DNA of 64,000 bases from Corynebacterium tapiri. GTDB taxonomy: Bacteria > Actinomycetota > Actinomycetes > Mycobacteriales > Mycobacteriaceae. The notes beneath the pieces were generated by a model. The model ran no database searches and had not been told where the DNA came from. It worked only from the letters and a program-made list of their open reading frames with translations. Positions within the stretch are counted from its first letter, which is position 1. Each line of letters begins with the position of its first letter. The stretch is from positions 62,001 through 126,000 of the forward strand of contig NZ_VDHJ01000007.1 of the NCBI RefSeq assembly GCF_006334925.1. The letters are read 5' to 3'. A program made the position numbers and the translations under genes. Below are positions 57,538 through 64,000 of the stretch, one piece after another.

Positions 57538-58452
57538 CTATGCTCGCGGATGGGACTCCCTCCACACGCTGCGCAAGTTGTCGGCGGTTACGTGAGTATA
57601 GATCTGGGTGGTGGTCACCGAGGAGTGCCCCAGCAATTCCTGCACCGATCGTACGTCCGCCCCGCCCTCTAGTAGATGGGTGGCGTAGCTATGGCGCAGA
57701 GTGTGAGGCGAGATGTCTTTGGAGATCCCGGCCCGTTGGGCTGCACTCTTAATCACGGCCCACGCGCTCTGCCTAGACAGAGTGTTGCCGCGGGTGTTCA
57801 GGAACAGCGCGTGACTGGCACCTGTCGCCAAGACTGGACGAGCACGAACCACGTAGGCTTCCAACGCTTCAGTCGCCGCTCCGCCCACAGGAACGATCCT
57901 CTCCTTATTGCCCTTGCCACGCACTCGAATGTAGCCATCCATCTCTGCCACATCGTCGACGGTCAATCCGATGACCTCAGAGATACGCGCGCCCGTTCCA
58001 TACAGAAGCTCAAGCAATGCGCGATCTCGAATCTCCAGCGGTCCCGCGGACTCCCCCTCGCCCACCGCTGTGAGTAGCTTTTCGACTTCGGCGATGCTCA
58101 AAGTGTCCGGAAGGTGCTGCCCTGTCGCCGGCGGGGAAATTTCTGCCGTCACATCCACCGCGATAGCGCCCTCGGCCAATGCGAAGCGGTGCAGCCCACG
58201 AGCAACCACCAACGCTCGCCCCGCTGATGAGGCGGCCAGGGGCGTTCCACAAGAACGACCTGATCGCAGATCGGCAACGTAACTCTCGACGTGCTTTTCG
58301 GTCACGTCTTGGAGGCTGTCAATCCCGACAGCGGATAGCCAATCAACGTAACGTTGGACGTCGCGGCGGTAGTTGCTCAGCGTGTTTGCGCTCAATCCTC
58401 GCTCTACTGCGAGGTGATCTAGCCACGACCGGGAGAGGTCTTCGACAGTCAT
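57538..58452 (-). CDS. xerD: Tyrosine recombinase XerD
   Basis: XerD resolves chromosome dimers at dif with XerC. The 304-residue protein has the SAM-like N-terminal core-binding domain (1-105) and the catalytic domain with all six expected residues: R156, K180, H250, R253, H276 and Y285, in [24 protein letters not shown] and [13 protein letters not shown]. The complete active site and the conserved position argue for the housekeeping enzyme and against a phage integrase. The SD CTAGGAAG precedes the ATG. Confidence 0.95.
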   Translation of the reverse strand: MTVEDLSRSWLDHLAVERGLSANTLSNYRRDVQRYVDWLSAVGIDSLQDVTEKHVESYVADLRSGRSCGTPLAASSAGRALVVARGLHRFALAEGAIAVDVTAEISPPATGQHLPDTLSIAEVEKLLTAVGEGESAGPLEIRDRALLELLYGTGARISEVIGLTVDDVAEMDGYIRVRGKGNKERIVPVGGAATEALEAYVVRARPVLATGASHALFLNTRGNTLSRQSAWAVIKSAAQRAGISKDISPHTLRHSYATHLLEGGADVRSVQELLGHSSVTTTQIYTHVTADNLRSVWRESHPRA

Positions 58453-58460
58453 GACGCTTC

Positions 58461-59129
58461 CTAGGGCTGGCTAGGCAAACGCTTCATGTCGGGCGCAATG
58501 CCGGCGGCTTCCCGGCGCTGAGCCAGGCGCATCGGGCGAGCGGGAAATGGGCAATCGGCGGGGCGGCCGGATCCCCGCCCAGCCAACACCTCGCTTGCAG
58601 CGAAGATGCCTGCCACCGCAATCGAGTTCATGATTTCGGATCGCAGGATCTGCGCACGGGCCTCGGCTAGCGATACCCATTGATTGGACATGTCCGCCTC
58701 TTCATCATCCTCGCTCTCGGGGCGCTCGACGGAGCGCAGTCCGGTGGCAAGAAAGATGCGGCAGGCCTCGTCGCAATAACCGGGAGAGTTCATCACGTCT
58801 GTCAAGACCGTCCAGGATGCGGCGGCCAAACCCGCTTCCTCAACGAGCTCACGCTGTGCGGCCTCTAAGGGATCCTCGCCTGCAATGTCGAGCAAACCAG
58901 CCGGCAGCTCGAGCAGACGTTGGCCTACGCTGTGGCGATACTGGCGCACCATCGCCACTCGCCCTTCTTCGTCGACAGCCGCGACCGCCACTGCACCGAA
59001 GTGCTCAACGACCTCCCTGCTGGCTTGTGTTCCTCCGGGCATGACCACGGTGTCGCGGCGCAGCCCCAGAATCGGCGATTCCACCAGGTATTCCGAGGAG
59101 ACTACAGAGAACTCATGATTTTTGAACAT
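58461..59129 (-). CDS. NUDIX hydrolase, ADP-ribose pyrophosphatase type
   Basis: A 222-residue NUDIX enzyme. The NUDIX box [18 protein letters not shown] lies near residues 83-100, preceded by [20 protein letters not shown], which is the pattern of ADP-ribose pyrophosphatases (AxxAARELxEExG group). It hydrolyses ADP-ribose or a related sugar nucleotide. It is nine bases upstream of xerD and ten bases behind steB, in one compact minus-strand block. The SD GGAGGG precedes the ATG. Confidence 0.87.
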   Translation of the reverse strand: MFKNHEFSVVSSEYLVESPILGLRRDTVVMPGGTQASREVVEHFGAVAVAAVDEEGRVAMVRQYRHSVGQRLLELPAGLLDIAGEDPLEAAQRELVEEAGLAAASWTVLTDVMNSPGYCDEACRIFLATGLRSVERPESEDDEEADMSNQWVSLAEARAQILRSEIMNSIAVAGIFAASEVLAGRGSGRPADCPFPARPMRLAQRREAAGIAPDMKRLPSQP

Positions 59130-59138
59130 TGAACCCTC

Positions 59139-60062
59139 CTACTGCCCTGGTGCGACGGACTGGGCAGATTCGCCAACACCGTAATGGCCATGCTTCTTAC
59201 GCATTTGCTCGGCCAGGGACAGCACAACCGCGACCTGCCCAGCCTTCTGGTCCACGTTGTCCACGGTACTGACCGCAGCGTCGCTGCCACGCAAGACGCC
59301 TACGGCGTCGACCTGCTCCGCCCCGTTTCCGCCTGCTATCACAACTGCGTTTCCGGTGGACTTGATACCGCGGGCAGTATCGGCGGCCACGTCGGCTGCG
59401 AACTGTCCCCCGCCTTCAGCAAATAGCACCACGCCCTGGGCGGGGCGAATCGTATCGTCCTCATACATAATGAATCCCGCTTGCCGCAGCCCCTGGAGAA
59501 CCTGGGCACGCTCATCCACGGAGACCAGCGGCTCCCCGCTTTCTGGGTTGAGCATTAGTGCCGTACCCAGAAGTGCACCGAGCTTCTTCTGCGGCGTATC
59601 GAGCTTTTCTGAATCCTTGATTGCTTCTCCCACCACAGAGCTGAGCTCCTCGGCGTGCTTCTGCTCAAAGAATTTTGACGTCAGCTCAATAGTCCCGGCG
59701 TCGATTGCCTCAGTACCCTGCAGAAGCTCACGCGTCTCCTGGACTCCCGGCGCTCCGGGAGCAGTCAGAGTTATCACCGGACGATTCTTTAGCTCGTCCT
59801 TGACGGCAGCCGCTCCCAGCATCGCGACCATTTCCTCGTTCGCGCGCTGGGCTCGCTGCACGCGCTCATCGACGGGCGCATCAACCTTTTCTGGCTTCGC
59901 CTTGGGCTGCGACGCTTCCGGATTCTCCATCGTCCAGCCTGATTCTGGCGTGCCTCCGAACCCCGGGGTATGGGGAGCAATGACCAACGCACCCAGCCCC
60001 ACTCCGATTGCCGTTCCTAGGCCCAGGCCGGCGATGACGTATCCCGCCACGCTAGAACGCAT
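59139..60062 (-). CDS. steB: SteB, MctB-family envelope protein
   Basis: The 307-residue protein has an N-terminal membrane helix (about residues 7-29, GYVIAGLGLGTAIGVGLGALV) followed by an extracytoplasmic region. It belongs to the family that includes mycobacterial MctB (Rv1698, copper homeostasis). In C. glutamicum the neighbour pair SteA-SteB is needed for daughter-cell separation. The GTEAIDAGTIELTSKFFEQKHAEEL (in two parts) segment is helical. The SD GAGGAA precedes the ATG. The copper role and the division role are both transferred by homology. Confidence 0.82.
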   Translation of the reverse strand: MRSSVAGYVIAGLGLGTAIGVGLGALVIAPHTPGFGGTPESGWTMENPEASQPKAKPEKVDAPVDERVQRAQRANEEMVAMLGAAAVKDELKNRPVITLTAPGAPGVQETRELLQGTEAIDAGTIELTSKFFEQKHAEELSSVVGEAIKDSEKLDTPQKKLGALLGTALMLNPESGEPLVSVDERAQVLQGLRQAGFIMYEDDTIRPAQGVVLFAEGGGQFAADVAADTARGIKSTGNAVVIAGGNGAEQVDAVGVLRGSDAAVSTVDNVDQKAGQVAVVLSLAEQMRKKHGHYGVGESAQSVAPGQ

Positions 60063-60124
60063 GTGTATTCCTCACTCTCTCGGGTGTGTTCGGTGTGCTT
60101 ATCGACGCCGAATCTTCAGGCCGA

Positions 60125-61315
60125 TTACTTGAACAGTCCTTGGAACCACAGAGCGATGGAGTTCCACGTATCAATCAGGTTTTGCGTGAACGAACCGTCT
60201 CCGCTGAACCCAACGACAGCAACAATCGCTGCCAGAGCAACCAAGAGGCCGAAAATGGCCCATAGCCAGGCTCCAGCACCAGAGCTGCTCGAGGTGTACA
60301 GGCGCTCGATGGCCCGGGCATTAACCAACTTGGCCCCCAGCTTCTGGCGCACCAGGCTTGAGGCCGGTGCGGCCTCCGGGCGATCATGCAAGACTCCGTC
60401 CAAGTCCACGGAGGGCGCGGCAGAGACGATCAGGTCAGCCCCATGGTGATCAGCCAACAGCAACGCTAGATCCGTAGAGGACTCAACGGTGGTGGGGAAC
60501 GTCATCGCCCCCACCCCCAAATCGTGGATGCGATCCAGCCCAATCGCAGATCCATCCGCATCCGCTGGCAGGATGACCTGCGCTCCGGAACGCAGCAGAT
60601 CGGCATCCACCTCGGCCGGATCACCGACGACAACGTCGGGACGGTAGCCGGCAGATTCAGCAGTGTTGGCCGCGGATTCCACGCCGATGATTACCGGGTC
60701 GAACTCGCGAATGAAGTGGCGCAGGCTCCGCAACTGCTCGGCAAGGCCCGCGTGCGGGCTCAGCACGAGGACTGTCTTACCTGCCAGGTCCTCGCCGATC
60801 TCGGGGATTCCCAGTCCGTCGATGAGGAGCGGACCCTCGGTGTGCAGGAAGGAGATGGTGTCGTCGTAGTAGGTTTCCATGCGCTTGACCAAGCCCTTCT
60901 GCGAGGTGGCAAACGTCTGCTCGGCTGCCTCTCGGGTCAGCACACGACCCTCAGACAGCAGCTTTTCTCCGTTGTAGATCCGCCCGTCTGTGGTAACTCG
61001 CCCCTTCTTGGAGCCGTCACGGAACGAGGCACGGAACTCCGCGCCGGCTCCCTCGATGAGCTGGATGCCGGCGTCGAGAAGCATCAAGGGGCCGTAATGC
61101 GGAACTCCAGACATGCTAAACGTGTCCACATTGACGACCGCGGAGGGACCAGCGTCGATGAGAAATTGCGCCTCGCGTCGGCTGAGGTTGGCGGTGTCGA
61201 TCACGGCAATGTCGCCGGATCGCACCTTGCGACGGCCTTTGCTCCCCGCGGTGCAATCGCGCAGGGTTCCAGAGCAGAGCGTCAAGTCGTCGGAGGATGC
61301 AGAGGTCAGGCTCAT
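60125..61315 (-). CDS. steA: SteA, putative cytokinetic-ring protein
   Basis: SteA of C. glutamicum acts with SteB in cell separation. The 396-residue protein has a large cytosolic domain with a thiamin-pyrophosphokinase-like fold (VLSPHAGLAEQLRSLRHFIREFDPVIIGVESAANTAESAGYRPDVVVGDP in successive parts), with a DxxxGD-type acidic cluster, and a C-terminal membrane helix (GAWLWAIFGLLVALAAIVAVV) before a short tail. The ATG at 61315 is preferred for SD spacing (AAGGAAG); an ATG at 61324 is three codons upstream. steB lies downstream. Confidence 0.85.
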   Translation of the reverse strand: MSLTSASSDDLTLCSGTLRDCTAGSKGRRKVRSGDIAVIDTANLSRREAQFLIDAGPSAVVNVDTFSMSGVPHYGPLMLLDAGIQLIEGAGAEFRASFRDGSKKGRVTTDGRIYNGEKLLSEGRVLTREAAEQTFATSQKGLVKRMETYYDDTISFLHTEGPLLIDGLGIPEIGEDLAGKTVLVLSPHAGLAEQLRSLRHFIREFDPVIIGVESAANTAESAGYRPDVVVGDPAEVDADLLRSGAQVILPADADGSAIGLDRIHDLGVGAMTFPTTVESSTDLALLLADHHGADLIVSAAPSVDLDGVLHDRPEAAPASSLVRQKLGAKLVNARAIERLYTSSSSGAGAWLWAIFGLLVALAAIVAVVGFSGDGSFTQNLIDTWNSIALWFQGLFK

Positions 61316-61391
61316 GCGCTGCATTCTTCCTTATAACGAACCGTGAAGTGACAAGGCGCGCCCAAGTGTGAAGGTCAGGTTGAACTTTTGG

Positions 61392-63128
61392 TCATGCTCT
61401 GGCCGCACTGCGTTCTGCCTCGACCTCAGCCCGCGCGCGATCGAAGAGCTCCTGGGCGTGCGCCCGTCCAGTTTCAGTGTCATCCAGGCCCGCGAGCATG
61501 CGAGCCAATTCTTCGACGCGCTGATCCGCGCTCAAAGTCAGCACTCCCGAGGTGACCTCGTCATCCCCCACGTGCTTGGCCACGTGCAGGTGAGTATCTG
61601 CGTAGGCGGCCACCTGCGGGAGGTGTGTGACCACGATGACCTGGTGCCGCTGGGCCAAGCGAGCGAGCCGACGACCAATCTCCACGGCCGCGCGCCCGCC
61701 TACGCCGGCATCAACCTCGTCAAAAACCAAGGTCTCCCCGGTAGTCGTGGATGACAAGATGACTTCCAACGCGAGCATCACGCGTGAGAGCTCACCGCCT
61801 GAGGCCGAGGCTGCCAAGGGACGGCCTGGCGTGGAGTCGTTCGGGGCAAGAAGAATCTCCACGCTGTCTGCTCCGTACGGACCACAGTCGGTCTGCTCGA
61901 TGGAAACCTCCAACCGCGCCTTGGGCATCGCCAGCCCTCGGATCTCTTTGGTGGCCTCCTGCGCAAGCGTGCCCGCTGCTCGCCCGCGGGCTTTAGACAG
62001 GCGCGCTGCCTTTTTCTCCATATCAGCCTGCGCGCTAGCGACCTGCTTGGCAAGCTTTTCCAGCGCTTCCGTCGACGTGTCGATTTTGGATAGCCGCAGC
62101 TTCGCCTTTTCCAGCCATCGCACAACTCCCGTGGCATCGGGTGCGTACTTGCGGGTCAGGGACTTAAGATCCTGCTGTCGGTGCAAGAGCGTGTCCAACT
62201 CCCCCGGATCCACGGGCAAGCCTGCTAGGTAGCTGCCTAGCTCCCCACTGACCGTGGACAGTCTCTGCGAGACCTCGGTCAGCTCTTCTCCCAGCTCCCG
62301 AAGAGTTACATCTGACGAGGAACGGAGAGTTTCCGCTGCCCGCCCGAGCAAAGTCGAGGCCGGGTCCTCCTCGCCATAGCCGCCAAGAGCCTCGGGCCCG
62401 TCTATGCACGTGAGTGCCTCTGTCGCCTGTTCACGCAGCGTATCGACGCTCTGCAAACGGCGAATCTGCGCGAGAAGTTCTTCGTCCTCTCCCTCTCGGG
62501 GATCAACGGCCTCAATCTCATTGACGGCAAACGTCAGACGGTCGACTTCCTGCGCCAATTCTCTTTTCGACTTGGTCCGCTCGCGCAGATCCTTAGCCAA
62601 CGCGCGATATTTCTTATACGCCTCGCGGTATTCCTGCACCAGGGGTGCGATGGACTCGTCGAAACGATCAATGGCAGCTAGTTGCTGTTCGGGAGCCAAG
62701 AGGCGCAATTGATCATTTTGACCATGGATCGTCAGCAGGTGTTCGGAGAACTCCTTGAGAGTAGCGGCAGGAACAGCCTTACCACCCAGGTAGGCCTTTG
62801 ATCGTCCACCCGCAGTGACCGAGCGCGCGACGAGGAACTCACCATTGTCATCAGGAACACCGCCCGCCGCCTCCACTAGGTCCGCTACTTTCCGGTGCTG
62901 ACCCGGCCCCAAGTCAGCCGAGACGAAACTTCCTTCCACGAGGGCACGCTCTGCTCCACTTCGAACGCGTGAGGCATCAGCACGTCCCCCTGACAGCAGA
63001 CGTAGGCCCGTGACAACCATGGTCTTACCTGCGCCGGTCTCACCCGTGAGCACCGTCAAACCGCTAGATAGTTCCGCGGAGGCAGAAGTGATGACGCCCA
63101 GGTTACTGATCGAGAGGTCTGCGAGCAT
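61392..63128 (-). CDS. recN: DNA repair protein RecN
   Basis: RecN is an SMC-like ATPase that gathers broken DNA ends in recombinational repair. The 578-residue protein has Walker A LTGETGAGKT at about residues 27-36, a coiled-coil middle (KKYRALAKDLRERTKSKREL), the ABC signature SGGELSRVMLA and Walker B VFDEVDAGVGG. The start ATG follows a TAGGAT hexamer by seven bases, so a leaderless transcript is likely; a LexA-type operator is not obvious there. Confidence 0.95.
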   Translation of the reverse strand: MLADLSISNLGVITSASAELSSGLTVLTGETGAGKTMVVTGLRLLSGGRADASRVRSGAERALVEGSFVSADLGPGQHRKVADLVEAAGGVPDDNGEFLVARSVTAGGRSKAYLGGKAVPAATLKEFSEHLLTIHGQNDQLRLLAPEQQLAAIDRFDESIAPLVQEYREAYKKYRALAKDLRERTKSKRELAQEVDRLTFAVNEIEAVDPREGEDEELLAQIRRLQSVDTLREQATEALTCIDGPEALGGYGEEDPASTLLGRAAETLRSSSDVTLRELGEELTEVSQRLSTVSGELGSYLAGLPVDPGELDTLLHRQQDLKSLTRKYAPDATGVVRWLEKAKLRLSKIDTSTEALEKLAKQVASAQADMEKKAARLSKARGRAAGTLAQEATKEIRGLAMPKARLEVSIEQTDCGPYGADSVEILLAPNDSTPGRPLAASASGGELSRVMLALEVILSSTTTGETLVFDEVDAGVGGRAAVEIGRRLARLAQRHQVIVVTHLPQVAAYADTHLHVAKHVGDDEVTSGVLTLSADQRVEELARMLAGLDDTETGRAHAQELFDRARAEVEAERSAARA

Positions 63129-63135
63129 ATGTTCG

Positions 63136-63141
63136 ATCCTA
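63136..63141 (-). promoter_or_regulatory. -10 hexamer TAGGAT of recN
   Basis: On the minus strand TAGGAT ends seven bases before the recN ATG at 63128, just behind the nadK stop codon. Confidence 0.4.
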
Positions 63142-63146
63142 GTGGC

Positions 63147-64000
63147 TTAGGTAGCGCTTTTCGACGGGCCTCGCCAACCAGAGACCGGCAAGCGCAGTTT
63201 GTTTACGAGGCGATCGGTAAACGGGCGGTCGTCGATACGCACCCACCGCACCGGCCGCTGGCCGCGCACCACCTCAACCCGTGATCCGGGAGGCATCTCA
63301 ATCGATCGAAATCCGTCCATCACCGCGCTTGCAGTCGAGGTCTCGGTGGCGAGCTCGAAAGCCACGGTGGATTTTGGCGAAACCACCAACGGCTTGGTGA
63401 ACAATGCGTGGGCGTTGTTAGGAACGACCAGGATGGCATCCAGCTCTGGCCACAGCACTGGCCCGCCAGCAGAAAAGGCGTATGCCGTCGACCCCGTAGG
63501 AGTGGATATGAGTACACCGTCGCACCCGAAAGAACTCACCGGGCGATAGTCGACCTCGAGAATGGCGTCGAGAACCCCACGCCGATTGCTGTTTTCCACG
63601 CTGACCTCGTTTAATGCCCAACCACTGCCGAGCTCGCGTCCCGAGGCGTCCAAGATCCGGACATCGATAGTCATGCGGTCCTCGATGCCATACTTGCCAT
63701 CGATCACCCGTTGAACGGCAACGTCCAGTGACTCCGCCTCCCATTCCGCGAGAAAGCCGACATGGCCCAGGTTGATTCCCAGCACCGGTAGGTCCTGCGC
63801 ATAGGCCAGGTCAGCGGCTCGCAGAAACGTTCCATCGCCGCCCAGAACTAGGACGAAGTCGCAGTCAACCGCTGCCCGGCGATCATGGGGAACGCGTGGC
63901 AGTGCACCGAGCACCTCGTCCTCGTTGAGTGGTGTTGGGTCATGATGCGACACCACGCGAACACCAACCCCGGATTCCTGAAGTTGGCGAGCCGCGCTCG
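63147..64000 (-). CDS. nadK: NAD kinase, N-terminus beyond the window
   Basis: NAD kinase makes NADP from NAD and ATP. The frame is open from the right window edge (encoding [20 protein letters not shown]) so the real start is outside; the GTG at 63956 is internal. Present are the catalytic [48 protein letters not shown] (in parts) and [16 protein letters not shown]. It precedes recN, as in many actinobacteria. Confidence 0.93.
   Translation of the reverse strand, partial: SAARQLQESGVGVRVVSHHDPTPLNEDEVLGALPRVPHDRRAAVDCDFVLVLGGDGTFLRAADLAYAQDLPVLGINLGHVGFLAEWEAESLDVAVQRVIDGKYGIEDRMTIDVRILDASGRELGSGWALNEVSVENSNRRGVLDAILEVDYRPVSSFGCDGVLISTPTGSTAYAFSAGGPVLWPELDAILVVPNNAHALFTKPLVVSPKSTVAFELATETSTASAVMDGFRSIEMPPGSRVEVVRGQRPVRWVRIDDRPFTDRLVNKLRLPVSGWRGPSKSAT

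Noticed and set aside
57538-58452. Tyrosine recombinase considered as a phage or island integrase
   Set aside because: All six XerD catalytic residues, the housekeeping neighbours and the absence of attachment repeats or foreign genes favour chromosomal XerD.
1-64000. CRISPR arrays, insertion sequences, prophage or toxin-antitoxin modules
   Set aside because: No direct-repeat series, transposase, phage structural gene or toxin-antitoxin pair was found; the gene content is core throughout.

Overview
The window is chromosomal core sequence of a Corynebacterium species (GC roughly 60 % by eye). The genus is suggested by RbpA, OdhI with the ETTSVF phosphosite, FtsR, SteA/SteB, Ppm1 next to a separate Lnt, SecA2, a DprE2-like reductase, and a pupylation locus without proteasome genes. 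The gene order is, from memory, largely that of the Corynebacterium glutamicum chromosome from nadK-recN-steA-steB through to arc-aspA. No insertion sequence, prophage, CRISPR array, rRNA or plasmid-type gene was seen. Coding density is very high and no gene-free stretch exceeds about 150 bases.

Layout. Bases 1-4838: end of aspA, fhs, a RecB/Cas4-like nuclease (minus), an M18 aminopeptidase and trmI. Bases 4850-11279: the pupylation locus arc-dop-pup-pafA followed by the WYL regulators pafB and pafC; there is no prcA or prcB. Bases 11296-17808: tatA, tatC, helY, an M24 peptidase, a DODA-type dioxygenase and a DprE2-like reductase. Bases 17793-22737: orphan cobG (minus), a LIP-type lipase, fxsA, lnt and ppm1 (lipoprotein N-acylation and polyprenol-phosphate-mannose supply). 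Bases 22815-26210: rbpA (minus), a small zinc-ribbon protein, a YceI protein, a 55-residue membrane protein, bioF and a VOC protein. Bases 26336-37687: MHS transporter, a degenerate CFA-synthase-like protein, ndh, a methyltransferase, corA, a thioesterase, gnd, a DEAD-box helicase, a conserved unknown and a membrane-anchored VWA-like protein. Bases 37743-42654 (minus): MerR regulator, DUF151 protein, ftsR, odhI, secA2. Bases 42798-49795: hydrolase-OsmC fusion, YchJ-like protein, tRNA-Pro(GGG), CPBP protease, SDR-TspO fusion, sucrase/ferredoxin-like protein, DagK-like kinase, methyltransferase and a small unknown. Bases 49806-64000 (minus): der, cmk, rluB, scpB, bioD, bioA, scpA, pldP, xerD, a NUDIX hydrolase, steB, steA, recN and the start-truncated nadK.

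How the genes work together. The left part couples protein tagging by Pup and ARC-dependent unfolding (no protease core) to the PafBC DNA-damage regulators. The right part is a chromosome-maintenance and division cluster (ParA-like protein, ScpA/ScpB, XerD, RecN, SteA/SteB) in which the biotin genes bioA-bioD lie between scpA and scpB. OdhI and gnd touch central carbon metabolism, ndh the respiratory chain, and lnt/ppm1 the envelope. About two dozen genes show a TANNNT -10 hexamer ending 6-8 bases before the start codon, the layout of leaderless transcription; at five genes the hexamer begins with the stop codon of the upstream gene.

Most likely points of interest: Pup ending in Gln in a proteasome-less locus, bioAD inside scpAB with a BioQ-like operator on the scpA stop codon, an SDR-TspO fusion, a hydrolase-OsmC fusion without cysteines in its OsmC part, and a CFA-synthase homologue with a destroyed SAM motif. 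I did not find a convincing wholly new multi-gene system. All calls rest on reading the sequence and on remembered family motifs; no database search was run.
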